DNA of 64,000 nucleotides, taken from Winogradskyella echinorum. GTDB taxonomy: Bacteria; Bacteroidota; Bacteroidia; Flavobacteriales; Flavobacteriaceae. The translations under genes were made by a program, and so were the position numbers. The stretch lies in contig NZ_JACOQD010000003.1 in assembly GCF_014297365.1 (NCBI RefSeq), forward strand, positions 124,001 through 188,000. The letters run 5' to 3'. Positions within the stretch are counted from its first letter, which is position 1; the number at the start of each line of letters is the position of its first letter. Of this stretch, positions 17,460-25,651 are shown one piece after another. The notes below the pieces were generated by a model. The model ran no database searches and had not been told where the DNA came from. It saw nothing but the letters and a program-made list of their open reading frames with translations.

Positions 17460-19604
17460 TTGACAATGAAATTTGAAAATAATACTTATATAAGTGGAGA
17501 TGGTGTCTATTACGAAGGTGTGATTAGAGATGTAAAGCGCTCAAAAATTTCATTACAACCAGTTTATGAAGCTTTTACCAACTCACTCGAAGCAATTAGA
17601 ATCAAAGAATCCCAAAAAGTTGATTTTAAAGGAAAAATTGAGGTTAAAATATTTTCAACACAAAATACTGACCAAAGCTTTACTTTTTCCAAACTTCAAA
17701 TTAGTGATAATGGTGTTGGTTTCAATGATAAAGAATTTAAAAGGTTTAATACGTATAAAGATTTTACTAAAGGCTTTAAAAATCTAGGTTCTGGAAGAAT
17801 ACAATTCACTCACTATTTCGATACAACCAAAGTAAAAAGCATATATCAAGATAATGGTAGTTTTAGAGAAAGAGAATTTTTCGTTTCAAAAAACAAAGAT
17901 TATCTAAAAAGAAATTCGATAACATATCATAAAGCTGACCTTGAAACAAATGAAGAATCGTCTCGTACAGTTTTAACTTTTGAAGGTCTTTTGGACCAAA
18001 CAAGAAACATTTATCACACACTAAATGATGTTAATTTAAAAGATGCTCTTTTAAAAAGATACATCCAATATTTTTGTCTCAATAAAGAGAGCTTACCTGA
18101 AATAATAATAGAGCATTATGTGTTCAATGACAGAGAAGGTAAATCCACTATCTCAAAATCTGATATTCCAAAAATCGATAAATCCGATAATGTGAAAGTT
18201 CACTATTCAAAAATTTCAGATGATGCAAAAAACATTGTCAATACAGAGAATTTTGAAACGTTTACGGTAAACTCATATAAATTGGATAAATCATTTTTAA
18301 AACAAAATGATTTAAAACTAACTAGTAAACACGAAGTAATCGAGAATTTCGAAATCAGCTTACTTTCTCTTGCAAAAGACGAAGTTATTGATAATAGCCA
18401 TTTTCTTTTTTTAGTTTCTAGTGAATATTTAGATGATAAAGACACTAATGAAAGAGGTGAGTTGGATATTCCAAATAATGATATATTCTCAAATGACCCA
18501 AATATTTTTCAAGAAGAAGTAATTATACTAGACCAGTTGGAAAATAAAATAAATGGTTCTATCTATAATCTGTATCCACAAATAGAAAAGATACAGGAAA
18601 AACATCAACTAGATTTAAAGCATCTCAAAGAAATGTTTTTACTACCAGAGGATATGGATTCTGAAATTGAAATTTCTATTAACGATAGTGATAAAAAAAT
18701 ACTAGAAAAATTCTATACAGCAGAAGCAAAGAAAAAAGCTGAATTAGATTCTAATTTAAAGGATAGCATAGACAGATTGAATTATTTAGATACTACGTCA
18801 GATGATTATTCAAACACATTAGATGCTGAAATAGATAGAATAGTTCGAGTAATTCCTCAACAGAATAAAGCGGAATTAACTCATTACGTTGCACGTAGAA
18901 AACTTGTACTTGAACTATTTTCATTAATATTAAACAAAAAATTAACTGTTCAAGAAGATGGTTCGAGAAACAAAGACGAAGCATTGTTGCATAATTTAAT
19001 TTTTCAACAGAATTCTACAACACCAGAAAAAAGTGACTTGTGGATTATAAACGAGGATTTCATATACTTTCAAGGTATTTCGGAATTTCAATTATCAGAA
19101 ATAAAATTTAAAGGAGAAAACATAATCCGTGAAGACCTTTCCGCAGAAGAAAAGCAATTTATAACTTCAATAGGTGAAAAAAGACTAGATAAAAGACCAG
19201 ATATTCTATTATTTCCACAAGAAGAGAAATGTATAATAATTGAGTTCAAAAATCCAGACGTAAGCGTATCTCAACATTTAAATCAAATTAACAATTATGC
19301 AACTCTGTTAAGGAATTTTTCAAAACCTGAAATGAAGTTAACCACGTTTTACGGATATCTAATTGGAGAAAAAATTGAACCAAATGACGTGAGAGCTTAT
19401 GATGCTGATTTCAAAAACGCCTATAATTTTGACTATTTATTTAGACCATCTAAAACTATTGCTGGAATGTTTAGTAATGAAGGAAAAGATGGTTCGCTTT
19501 ACACAGAGGTTGTAAAATATTCTACACTTCTCGAAAGAGCAAAAAATCGGAATAACATATTCATTAAAAAACTGACCAATAACAAATCTGAATCATCAGA
19601 TTGA
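17460..19604 (+). CDS. GHKL-type ATPase with PD-(D/E)XK-like C-terminal domain
   Basis: A 714-residue protein. The N-terminus is a GHKL ATP-binding domain as in MutL, Hsp90 and MORC: N-box E35..N39 (YEAFTNSLEA), G1 box D81-N-G83-V-G85 and G2 box N106-LGSGR. A long charged middle (about 150-550) has coiled-coil propensity. Near the C-terminus, RPD581 followed by E595-F-K597 (CIIIEFKNP) has the spacing of a PD-(D/E)XK nuclease core, with a downstream helix containing Q (HLNQINNYATLL). A GHKL motor coupled to a nuclease-like tail recalls anti-phage systems, but no specific system is recognised. Last gene of cassette 1. Confidence 0.75.
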   Translation: MTMKFENNTYISGDGVYYEGVIRDVKRSKISLQPVYEAFTNSLEAIRIKESQKVDFKGKIEVKIFSTQNTDQSFTFSKLQISDNGVGFNDKEFKRFNTYKDFTKGFKNLGSGRIQFTHYFDTTKVKSIYQDNGSFREREFFVSKNKDYLKRNSITYHKADLETNEESSRTVLTFEGLLDQTRNIYHTLNDVNLKDALLKRYIQYFCLNKESLPEIIIEHYVFNDREGKSTISKSDIPKIDKSDNVKVHYSKISDDAKNIVNTENFETFTVNSYKLDKSFLKQNDLKLTSKHEVIENFEISLLSLAKDEVIDNSHFLFLVSSEYLDDKDTNERGELDIPNNDIFSNDPNIFQEEVIILDQLENKINGSIYNLYPQIEKIQEKHQLDLKHLKEMFLLPEDMDSEIEISINDSDKKILEKFYTAEAKKKAELDSNLKDSIDRLNYLDTTSDDYSNTLDAEIDRIVRVIPQQNKAELTHYVARRKLVLELFSLILNKKLTVQEDGSRNKDEALLHNLIFQQNSTTPEKSDLWIINEDFIYFQGISEFQLSEIKFKGENIIREDLSAEEKQFITSIGEKRLDKRPDILLFPQEEKCIIIEFKNPDVSVSQHLNQINNYATLLRNFSKPEMKLTTFYGYLIGEKIEPNDVRAYDADFKNAYNFDYLFRPSKTIAGMFSNEGKDGSLYTEVVKYSTLLERAKNRNNIFIKKLTNNKSESSD

Positions 19605-19624
19605 ACTGAATGAAATAAAAGCCA

Positions 19625-19760
19625 GCAGGTAACAACGTATATAAAAAATAGCGGTTTTAGTGCTTAAACGAAAGATAAATAAAAAAATAAAGGTCAGTTA
19701 TAATCCGAAAATTAGTACGTAAAAATTCGCTACTTTTCATATACAAGACCGTTGGCATTA
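19625..19760 (+). repeat. attC-like site 1 (between cassettes 1 and 2)
   Basis: Left arm GCAGGTAAC (reverse complement of the cassette 1 start GTTACCTGC at 16201) and right arm GTTGGCATTA. Inner arms AAC-AAC-GTATAT and ATATAC-AAGACC-GTT pair, as do AAATAGCG and CGCTA further in. AAC to GTT spans 123 bp. Confidence 0.72.
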
Positions 19761-19762
19761 AT

Positions 19763-20356
19763 TTGAAAAAAGCAATCTACATATCGATTTTGGTCATTCT
19801 CATTTCTTGTAAGAATGAGAAAAATAAGTCGAATCCATTGGTTATCGAATACCAAGAAAAGGGAATTAAATTTCAAATGCAGAATAAAACGGACAGCGCA
19901 ATTGTTTACTTTAAGAAAGCTCTTGAAATTGACCCAACTGATATTCCGACTTATGAAAGTCTCGTAAAAACATATTGGTGGAATCAACAGTCCGAATTAG
20001 CTTTAGGAATTTTAGAATCTGTACCAACAGAAATGCAAAAAACTAACTCTATTTTGACTTTGAAAGGAATGACGCTGGAAAAAATGGACAAACTAAATCA
20101 AGCAATGGATTTATACAAAACAGCATTTGAACAAAGTCCAAAAATCCGTTATGAAAACGAAGAAAATTTAATGGAATATATTGGTTATTTGACTTTACAA
20201 ACTATTATTGGAGAAAAACAAAAAGCAATAGCGGAATTGGACGGACTTAAATCAAAAAAATTGACCGAATCTGAAAAACAATACGTGAATTCGATTGAAT
20301 CTTTGATTCGGAATTACAATGGTGGTGGATATAATGCAATGCTCGGAAATGAATAA
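19763..20356 (+). CDS. TPR-repeat lipoprotein (cassette 2)
   Basis: A 197-residue lipoprotein with a TTG start codon: TTG-AAA-AAA-GCA gives MKKAIYISILVILISCKN with lipobox cysteine 16. No ATG allows the signal peptide to be kept. The mature part has TPR-like repeats (AIVYFKKALEIDPTDIPTYESLVKTY). It is the sole gene of its cassette and starts 12 bases after the G/TT boundary. No enzymatic motif; probably a surface or periplasmic scaffold. Confidence 0.8.
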   Translation: MKKAIYISILVILISCKNEKNKSNPLVIEYQEKGIKFQMQNKTDSAIVYFKKALEIDPTDIPTYESLVKTYWWNQQSELALGILESVPTEMQKTNSILTLKGMTLEKMDKLNQAMDLYKTAFEQSPKIRYENEENLMEYIGYLTLQTIIGEKQKAIAELDGLKSKKLTESEKQYVNSIESLIRNYNGGGYNAMLGNE

Positions 20357-20364
20357 TAAAAAAC

Positions 20365-20503
20365 TAATGCCAACAATGTATAACCGCAATTACGGCGGAT
20401 TCGACTACGTCCGAATCCACTCGGAATTGCTAAAGCCTGTGCTAAACCGAAAAGTCTGCGTATATTAACCCGTAACTGACGGTTATACTAGACCGTTGTA
20501 CGC
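20365..20503 (+). repeat. attC-like site 2 (between cassettes 2 and 3)
   Basis: Left arm TAATGCCAAC is the exact reverse complement of the cassette 2 start GTTGGCATTA. Right arm GTTGTACGC opens cassette 3. GTATAACCG pairs with CGGTTATAC and an internal hairpin GGATTCG / CGAATCC is present. Nearly identical to site 3 between the arms. Confidence 0.78.
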
Positions 20504-20525
20504 AAGCTGAAAAAACAGAACCGAA

Positions 20526-20921
20526 TTGAAATACACACTTCTGATTTTAATATTGACTTTTACTTCTCTGAATACTTTCGGACAAAATTCTGACCGAACT
20601 TATTTAAGACACGACCATAATTATAGTACAGCTTACTCATACGAAATAACGGAAATAACTATTCATTCGGACTCTACTTTCACGTGGAAAAGTTGGAACG
20701 TAAATAATAAAAAGGAGTGGAAAAACTATAAAGAATACGAACCTGAAATCAGTATTGGAAAAATAACTCGGAATGGAGAATACTATATCCTGACTGAATA
20801 TCGGAATGGAAATAAAACAGACTTTAATTGGACAGTAAAACTTAATGACAGGCGACTGAATTTTTACTATCCGAATAAAAATGAGAAATTAAGAATAAGT
20901 GCTAAATATAAACGGATTTGA
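20526..20921 (+). CDS. Small exported hypothetical protein (cassette 3)
   Basis: 131 residues from a TTG start, with a signal peptide (MKYTLLILILTFTSLNTFGQ). The mature 111 residues are predicted beta-rich with many aromatic and charged residues (SDSTFTWKSWNVNNKKEW; YILTEYRNGNKTDFNWTV), a lipocalin-like or META-like look, but no family is recognised. Sole gene of cassette 3, bounded by GTTGTACGC and GCGTACAAC. Confidence 0.7.
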   Translation: MKYTLLILILTFTSLNTFGQNSDRTYLRHDHNYSTAYSYEITEITIHSDSTFTWKSWNVNNKKEWKNYKEYEPEISIGKITRNGEYYILTEYRNGNKTDFNWTVKLNDRRLNFYYPNKNEKLRISAKYKRI

Positions 20922-20937
20922 AAACTGAAAAAAGCCA

Positions 20938-21075
20938 GCGTACAACAATGTATAACCGCAATTACGGCGGATTCGACTACGTCCGAATCCACGCGGAATT
21001 GCTAATGTCTGTGTCAAACCGAAAATTAACGCATATTAACCCGTAACTGACGGTTATACGAGACCGTTGTAACAC
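20938..21075 (+). repeat. attC-like site 3 (between cassettes 3 and 4)
   Basis: Left arm GCGTACAAC is the reverse complement of the cassette 3 start GTTGTACGC; right arm GTTGTAACAC opens cassette 4. The body is almost the same sequence as site 2, including GTATAACCG/CGGTTATAC and the internal GGATTCG/CGAATCC hairpin, while the outer arms differ. AAC to GTT spans 125 bp. Confidence 0.78.
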
Positions 21076-21096
21076 ATTTGACCAAACCAAGAAACA

Positions 21097-21552
21097 TTGA
21101 GTAAATTAAAAGAATTAATAGATAGAATTGTTGAATTTGGAACAAATGAAAAAATTGAATCCGAAAATAAAACACTCGAAATCAAAAGACTATTAGTTGG
21201 AATTTACACTGAATATCTGAAAGTAGAAACGGAATTTGACGAAACTGATTACGAAGAACCTTTGCGCTTAGATTATGACGGAATTAGAAGTATAGTAACT
21301 GAACATTTTCCAGATTTCGGTTGGTATCATTCTGCTTGGGAAAGTCATAAGATTAACGAAGATGCTGATTTGGTTACTGAAGATTCAATCGATGATTTGA
21401 CTGACATAATAAAAGACTTAATAGAAGTTCAATGGAGATTGGAAAACAACAGCGAAAAAGATGGACTTTATCAATTTGAATTTTTAATGAAACATCATTC
21501 CGAACAACACTTGGTAAATTTACTCAAATACTTAAAAGACAAAGACGAATAA
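21097..21552 (+). CDS. Hypothetical protein, first gene of cassette 4
   Basis: A 151-residue acidic soluble protein from a TTG start (MSKLKELIDRIVEFGTNEK). It is helical, with EFDETDYEEPLRLDYDGIRSIV and FPDFGWYHSAWESHK motifs. I do not recognise the family; it resembles the uncharacterised acidic proteins (immunity-protein or DUF-type) common in accessory DNA. Its stop TAA overlaps the ATG of the next gene by one base (TAATG), indicating coupled translation. Confidence 0.7.
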   Translation: MSKLKELIDRIVEFGTNEKIESENKTLEIKRLLVGIYTEYLKVETEFDETDYEEPLRLDYDGIRSIVTEHFPDFGWYHSAWESHKINEDADLVTEDSIDDLTDIIKDLIEVQWRLENNSEKDGLYQFEFLMKHHSEQHLVNLLKYLKDKDE

Positions 21553-21848
21553 TGTTTAAACTCAAATATATATTTCTGACTTTGTTAATGTCAGTTTTAG
21601 TTTTTTTATCAACTTCATTTTTGACTGTGTTTAATCATTTGACTTCACCAATAAATAGAACAGTTGGTTACAAATCTTTAGAGATTGGTTTCCCTTTCAA
21701 ATATTACGAAGAATTTATGATAGATTGTCCAAATCCGAATTACGGTTGGAATTTGAATAATTTAATTTTAGATATAATTATAACATTAATAATTGTAAGC
21801 GGAATAATGTATTTCGTGAATAAAAACGTGTTACAACAACGTATATAA
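21552..21848 (+). CDS. Small membrane protein, second gene of cassette 4
   Basis: 98 residues with two predicted membrane helices (about 4-24 and 74-92) and a ~50-residue extracytoplasmic loop containing CPNPNYGW. The coding sequence runs into the attC-like site: the last codons (VLQQRI) are specified by the cassette-terminal GTGTTACAAC arm and the start of the hairpin. Coupled to the acidic protein upstream by a TAATG overlap, so the two probably act together. No family recognised. Confidence 0.65.
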   Translation: MFKLKYIFLTLLMSVLVFLSTSFLTVFNHLTSPINRTVGYKSLEIGFPFKYYEEFMIDCPNPNYGWNLNNLILDIIITLIIVSGIMYFVNKNVLQQRI

Positions 21849-21966
21849 AAAATTGCTGTTTTGGGATAAATTTAAAGGTCGTTGCTCGTTTGCTACGTCT
21901 GATTTTCCTTCGGAAAATCCTCGCACGCAAACACGCAACTTTCCATATACAAAACCGTTAGCTTGC
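21828..21966 (+). repeat. attC-like site 4 (between cassettes 4 and 5)
   Basis: Left arm GTGTTACAAC exactly complements the cassette 4 start GTTGTAACAC; right arm GTTAGCTTGC opens cassette 5. AAC-AAC-GTATAT pairs with ATATAC-AAAACC-GTT, and GATTTTCC-TTC-GGAAAATC forms the internal hairpin. AAC to GTT spans 125 bp. Confidence 0.75.
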
Positions 21967-21987
21967 ATTTAAAACCAACATCGAGAA

Positions 21988-23526
21988 TTGAATAATATTA
22001 AAATAAAACTTAAAGAAGTATATATTCCATTTTTAATAGTTTCGATAGGAACTATTCTTTTTTACAACATATTTCGTTGGACTTTAGATATCAAACTCGG
22101 AATTTTACCCTTAAAAGAAAACTTGTTGAGTTTTTGGATTCCTTTTGCTCTTCCTTGGATTCCAATACTTATTTGGTTACGAAGAAGAATTCGGATTTTA
22201 AATGTTAGAGGTAAAAGAGATAATGGATATTTTGGATATCAATTTACTATGGCAGCAGCAATGGCTGTACCAATAATAATAAGTCAAAACTACATTGAAA
22301 AAGGTTCCTTTGACTTAAACGAAATATCTTCAATCTCAAAAGTTAAAGAATTAAAAAACGAAAAATATTTTAAAATAAGCTCATTTAATATTGACCATAA
22401 CTCAAGTCTTCCATATGTAACTGCGAGAACTTCTGGTCGAAATAATGATAATCTGAGCTTTTACTTATATCTAGCCTGTCCATTTGAGGAAACGAGCTCT
22501 ATTTGGTATGGAGTTGAGTATAAAAAGAATTTAAGCAATCGTATTAATGAACAAAGGAAAAATTCAGAATACAGGACTTTTTTAAACAAATCAGAACAAG
22601 AATTTAAAACCTATAATTTTCAAGATGTAGAATATTTTGAACGGCTAGGGTATTCAGACGACAGAGATGGATTTATAGAAGCAATAAAAGAAAGAAACGC
22701 TAATCTAAACGAAAAGGAACAAATAATACTCGTACCTAAAAATGATGTTTTTGAAGAAAGACTCGGCAATTCATTTACTTGGATTTTTGGGTCTTTTGGA
22801 ATTGGAGCATTAGCTCTTTTGTTAATGGTAGTAATTCCAAAAATTAACGAAAAGGAATTAAACGATTTTAAAAAGAATAAACCACTAAAAGAAGATGATT
22901 TAAAAGATATGATTGGCTTTTTAAATCCAATGGGCGAAAATAAAGCCACAGCAATTTTATTGCTTCTAAATATTATTGTTTTTCTAATTATGACATTTGA
23001 CGGACTAAACATAGTTTCGCCTACACCAAAAGAATTACTCGAAATTGGCGGGAATAGAAGGTTTGAAGTTATGAGTGGCGAATATTGGAGGTTATTTTCT
23101 TCGATGTTTATTCACGGTGGACTATTACACTTGTTTATGAACTTAATAGGTCTTGGACTTGGAAGCAGTTTATTGGAAAACATTCTTGGTTCGATAAAAT
23201 TAATAATTATCTACATTGTTTGTGGAATACTTGCAAGTTTAGCGAGTATTTATTGGCACGAAAACACAGTTAGTGTTGGAGCATCTGGAGCAATTTTTGG
23301 GCTTTATGGTCTGATTTTGGCTTTTACAGTTTTTAAAATTTACCCAAATTATATGAGAGGAATGACTTGGATGCTATTAGGACTTTATGCAGGAGTAAGT
23401 TTGTTGTTTGGATTTTTAGGCGGAATTGATAATGCAGCTCATTTTGGTGGACTGATAAGCGGTTTTGTAATTGGAGGAATTTTAATATTGACAAATAAAG
23501 AACAACTGAAAAAAAACGCAAGTTAA
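21988..23526 (+). CDS. Rhomboid-family intramembrane serine protease (cassette 5)
   Basis: A 512-residue membrane protein from a TTG start. The C-terminal ~200 residues are a rhomboid protease with catalytic S433 (VGASGAIFG) and H485 (NAAHFGG), and the HGGLLHLFMNL motif. The N-terminal ~300 residues hold two or three further membrane helices and a soluble loop (about 120-255) with no recognised domain, so it is longer than typical bacterial rhomboids. Its stop codon lies inside the attC-like site that follows. Substrate unknown. Sole gene of cassette 5. Confidence 0.88.
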   Translation: MNNIKIKLKEVYIPFLIVSIGTILFYNIFRWTLDIKLGILPLKENLLSFWIPFALPWIPILIWLRRRIRILNVRGKRDNGYFGYQFTMAAAMAVPIIISQNYIEKGSFDLNEISSISKVKELKNEKYFKISSFNIDHNSSLPYVTARTSGRNNDNLSFYLYLACPFEETSSIWYGVEYKKNLSNRINEQRKNSEYRTFLNKSEQEFKTYNFQDVEYFERLGYSDDRDGFIEAIKERNANLNEKEQIILVPKNDVFEERLGNSFTWIFGSFGIGALALLLMVVIPKINEKELNDFKKNKPLKEDDLKDMIGFLNPMGENKATAILLLLNIIVFLIMTFDGLNIVSPTPKELLEIGGNRRFEVMSGEYWRLFSSMFIHGGLLHLFMNLIGLGLGSSLLENILGSIKLIIIYIVCGILASLASIYWHENTVSVGASGAIFGLYGLILAFTVFKIYPNYMRGMTWMLLGLYAGVSLLFGFLGGIDNAAHFGGLISGFVIGGILILTNKEQLKKNAS

Positions 23527-23656
23527 CACCATATACAATTTATTGCTAGTTCTAACCTACTAACGTAAATCCTCGCGGATTTTCTATTCGGTTTGTATTT
23601 GCTAAATTCGTTGCTAAACCACGCAACTAATCTTATACAAAATCGTTAGGCCTAAT
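23518..23656 (+). repeat. attC-like site 5 (between cassettes 5 and 6)
   Basis: Left arm GCAAGTTAAC versus cassette 5 start GTTAGCTTGC: nine of ten complementary. Right arm GTTAGGCCTAAT opens cassette 6. Internal hairpin AAATCC-TCG-CGGATTT; inner arms are less regular than in sites 1-4. AAC to GTT spans 123 bp. Confidence 0.65.
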
Positions 23657-23722
23657 TAGTTGAAAATCGAATTAATAAACGTAAACAAACAAGAAGCAAT
23701 AAAATATTAAATAGAGTTTTGG

Positions 23723-24472
23723 ATGATTTACTCTCAACAACAACCACATCAAAATCTTAAAGATTATATAAGGTGTTACTGGAAAATTGAAAATAAGAAT
23801 GAGAATTTTCAACAGTATACAATATTTCCTGATGGTTTTTTCGATTTATTAATTTGCTATCATAATGACAATCTACAAAATGTGTTTTTATCTGGTCTAT
23901 GGAATCATAAAACCAATGTAGTTATCTCACCTGAAACTACAATATATGGAGTACAGTTTAGATTGCTTGCTGTTGAAAATATAATTAAAGAGAATATTAG
24001 TTTACTTCTAAATGAAATAAAACGATTAGATAAAACTTATTTCAGACTTGATGAGTTTAATAAAAATAGCGATGATTGCTTATTTCAATACCTTAACAAA
24101 TATTTGTTAGCGTCTATTAAAGACAAAGAAATAATTGATTCCAGAAAATTAGTTCTTTTAAAATCCATTAACCAAACTAAAGGAAATAAAACAGTTGAAT
24201 ATTATTCGCAACAAGCTAATTGGTCGAAACGACAAATAAATAGATATTTTCAATCTACTTTTGGACTTTCCTTAAAAAGTTATTGTAATATCCGAAAAGG
24301 TGCTATTACATATAGCCAGATAAAAAATGGTAAGTTATATCCTCAAGAAGGTTATTTTGATCAATCTCATTTTATTAAAGAAATAAAGAAAATAACAGGA
24401 TTTACACCTTCTACTTTGCTAAAAAATGAAAACGACCGATTTTTACAATTTTCCATCATCAAAAATAAATAG
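23723..24472 (+). CDS. AraC-family transcriptional regulator
   Basis: 249 residues. The C-terminal ~95 residues form the double helix-turn-helix of the AraC/XylS family (YSQQANWSKRQINRYFQSTFGLSLKSY; second half with FDQSHFIKEIKKITGFTPSTLL). The N-terminal domain (YSQQQPHQNLKDYIRCYWKI; FPDGFFDLLICY) is the DUF6597-like sensor common in Bacteroidota. It is followed at 32 bases by a small monooxygenase-like gene it probably controls. Located in cassette 6. Confidence 0.88.
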   Translation: MIYSQQQPHQNLKDYIRCYWKIENKNENFQQYTIFPDGFFDLLICYHNDNLQNVFLSGLWNHKTNVVISPETTIYGVQFRLLAVENIIKENISLLLNEIKRLDKTYFRLDEFNKNSDDCLFQYLNKYLLASIKDKEIIDSRKLVLLKSINQTKGNKTVEYYSQQANWSKRQINRYFQSTFGLSLKSYCNIRKGAITYSQIKNGKLYPQEGYFDQSHFIKEIKKITGFTPSTLLKNENDRFLQFSIIKNK

Positions 24473-24504
24473 ATTGCGATTTTAAAAATCAAAATCTAAT
24501 TATT

Positions 24505-24792
24505 ATGGTATTACAAATTATTAAGTTGAAATCGGATTTACCAGAAGATGAGTTATTAAAAAGAGCAAAAGAAAGAGAATCTAATTTTAAATCTATCTCA
24601 GGTCTTCTACAAAAATACTATGTAAAAACAAGTAAAGACGGAGAATATGGAGGAGTATACGTTTGGGACTCTCTACAATCTCTAAAAAATTACCAAGAAT
24701 CTGATTTAGCCAAAAGTATTCCATCAGCCTACGCTATTAATGATGCGCCAAATTTTGAAATTATGGATATTATTTTCCAATTAAGAGATTAA
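24505..24792 (+). CDS. Small YdhR/antibiotic-monooxygenase-like protein
   Basis: A 95-residue protein with the ferredoxin-like dimeric alpha-beta barrel pattern (LQIIKLKSDLPEDELLKRAKERESNFKSI; YGGVYVWDSLQSLKNYQESDLAKSIP). The motif W-x-S-x-x-S-x-x-x-Y is typical of YdhR-like proteins. No cofactor is visible. It follows the AraC regulator by 32 bases. Weak traces of a cassette end (ATGCCTAAAAGCATATATAAA, about 24803-24823) follow its stop. Confidence 0.72.
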   Translation: MVLQIIKLKSDLPEDELLKRAKERESNFKSISGLLQKYYVKTSKDGEYGGVYVWDSLQSLKNYQESDLAKSIPSAYAINDAPNFEIMDIIFQLRD

Positions 24793-24832
24793 CAATAAAT
24801 TATGCCTAAAAGCATATATAAAACATAAACAA

Positions 24833-25570
24833 ATGAAAAACACCCTTTACATTTTACTATTTATTTTCGGAGCTACTGTTCAAGTATTTAGTCAAGAAAC
24901 TTTATTGAGTCCGTTAAATAATACTGCTAATAAAAAACTAATAAATTCTGAAACATCAAAGATGTCTTGGTTTATGCTACAGGATACTCTCAAAATTCAA
25001 ATAGGAACTATACAAACTCAAATTCAGAAAGAAAAAGAGAAAATATATATTATCACTACCGTCAGCATGAAACAGTCACCAACCAAATGGATTGACAGTA
25101 CAATAGTAGAAAATGAAACATTTAAACCCATATATCATTCTTCATTTAATCAACAAAGAGATATGATATTAGAATTTGGAGAAAAAATTACAGGCTATTA
25201 TTTAGATAAACAAACTGACAAAAAAACAGAAATTTCAGAAAAAGCAGATAAACCTTTTTTTGACAGTAATTTTTATCCACAATTAATAAGATTACTTCCT
25301 CTAAAAAATGGTTATTCAAATACTATTTCGATTTTTGACTATAATCCTAATTCTAAAATTGGAGTAATAACTGCAACAATAAAAAACACAGAAGAGACAA
25401 GCATCAATTTTAATGGCAAAAAGACACAAGTCTGGAAAGTTGAAACTACTGATGATATTTCAAATAATACCGCAATAATGAACTATTTCATAGATAAATC
25501 AACAAGAAAGATTTTGAAACAAGAAATAGATTTTGGTGGTAGAAAAATGTTGATGGAATTAGTAGAATAA
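24833..25570 (+). CDS. Exported protein of unknown function (DUF3108-like fold possible)
   Basis: 245 residues with a signal peptide (1-20, QVFSQ). The mature part is beta-rich, with a repeated pattern of strands and a late FIDKSTRKILKQEIDFGG segment reminiscent of DUF3108 or lipoprotein-carrier-like folds, where a product is converted and read out at the end. The family is not certain. Last gene before a truncated attC-like site. Confidence 0.6.
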   Translation: MKNTLYILLFIFGATVQVFSQETLLSPLNNTANKKLINSETSKMSWFMLQDTLKIQIGTIQTQIQKEKEKIYIITTVSMKQSPTKWIDSTIVENETFKPIYHSSFNQQRDMILEFGEKITGYYLDKQTDKKTEISEKADKPFFDSNFYPQLIRLLPLKNGYSNTISIFDYNPNSKIGVITATIKNTEETSINFNGKKTQVWKVETTDDISNNTAIMNYFIDKSTRKILKQEIDFGGRKMLMELVE

Positions 25571-25579
25571 AGTTAAAGC

Positions 25580-25641
25580 AATATTTACAACACCTTATAA
25601 AAATAATTGTGGTTTAGTACTTAATCAAAGTCGTTATTTAC
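25580..25641 (+). repeat. Truncated attC-like site 6
   Basis: The left half (ACAACACCTTATAAAAATA, then GTGGTTTAGTACTTAA) aligns with the left half of site 1, but the right arm is lost: only CGTTATTTAC remains before the next gene. The site is about half the usual size and likely inactive. Confidence 0.5.
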
Positions 25642-25651
25642 AATTTGAAAA

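Noticed and set aside
20365-21075. Two near-identical 120 bp spacers read as a CRISPR or tandem repeat
   Set aside because: The repeats are long, hairpin-forming, separated by whole genes and differ exactly at the unit-specific arms; there are no short regular spacers or cas genes.
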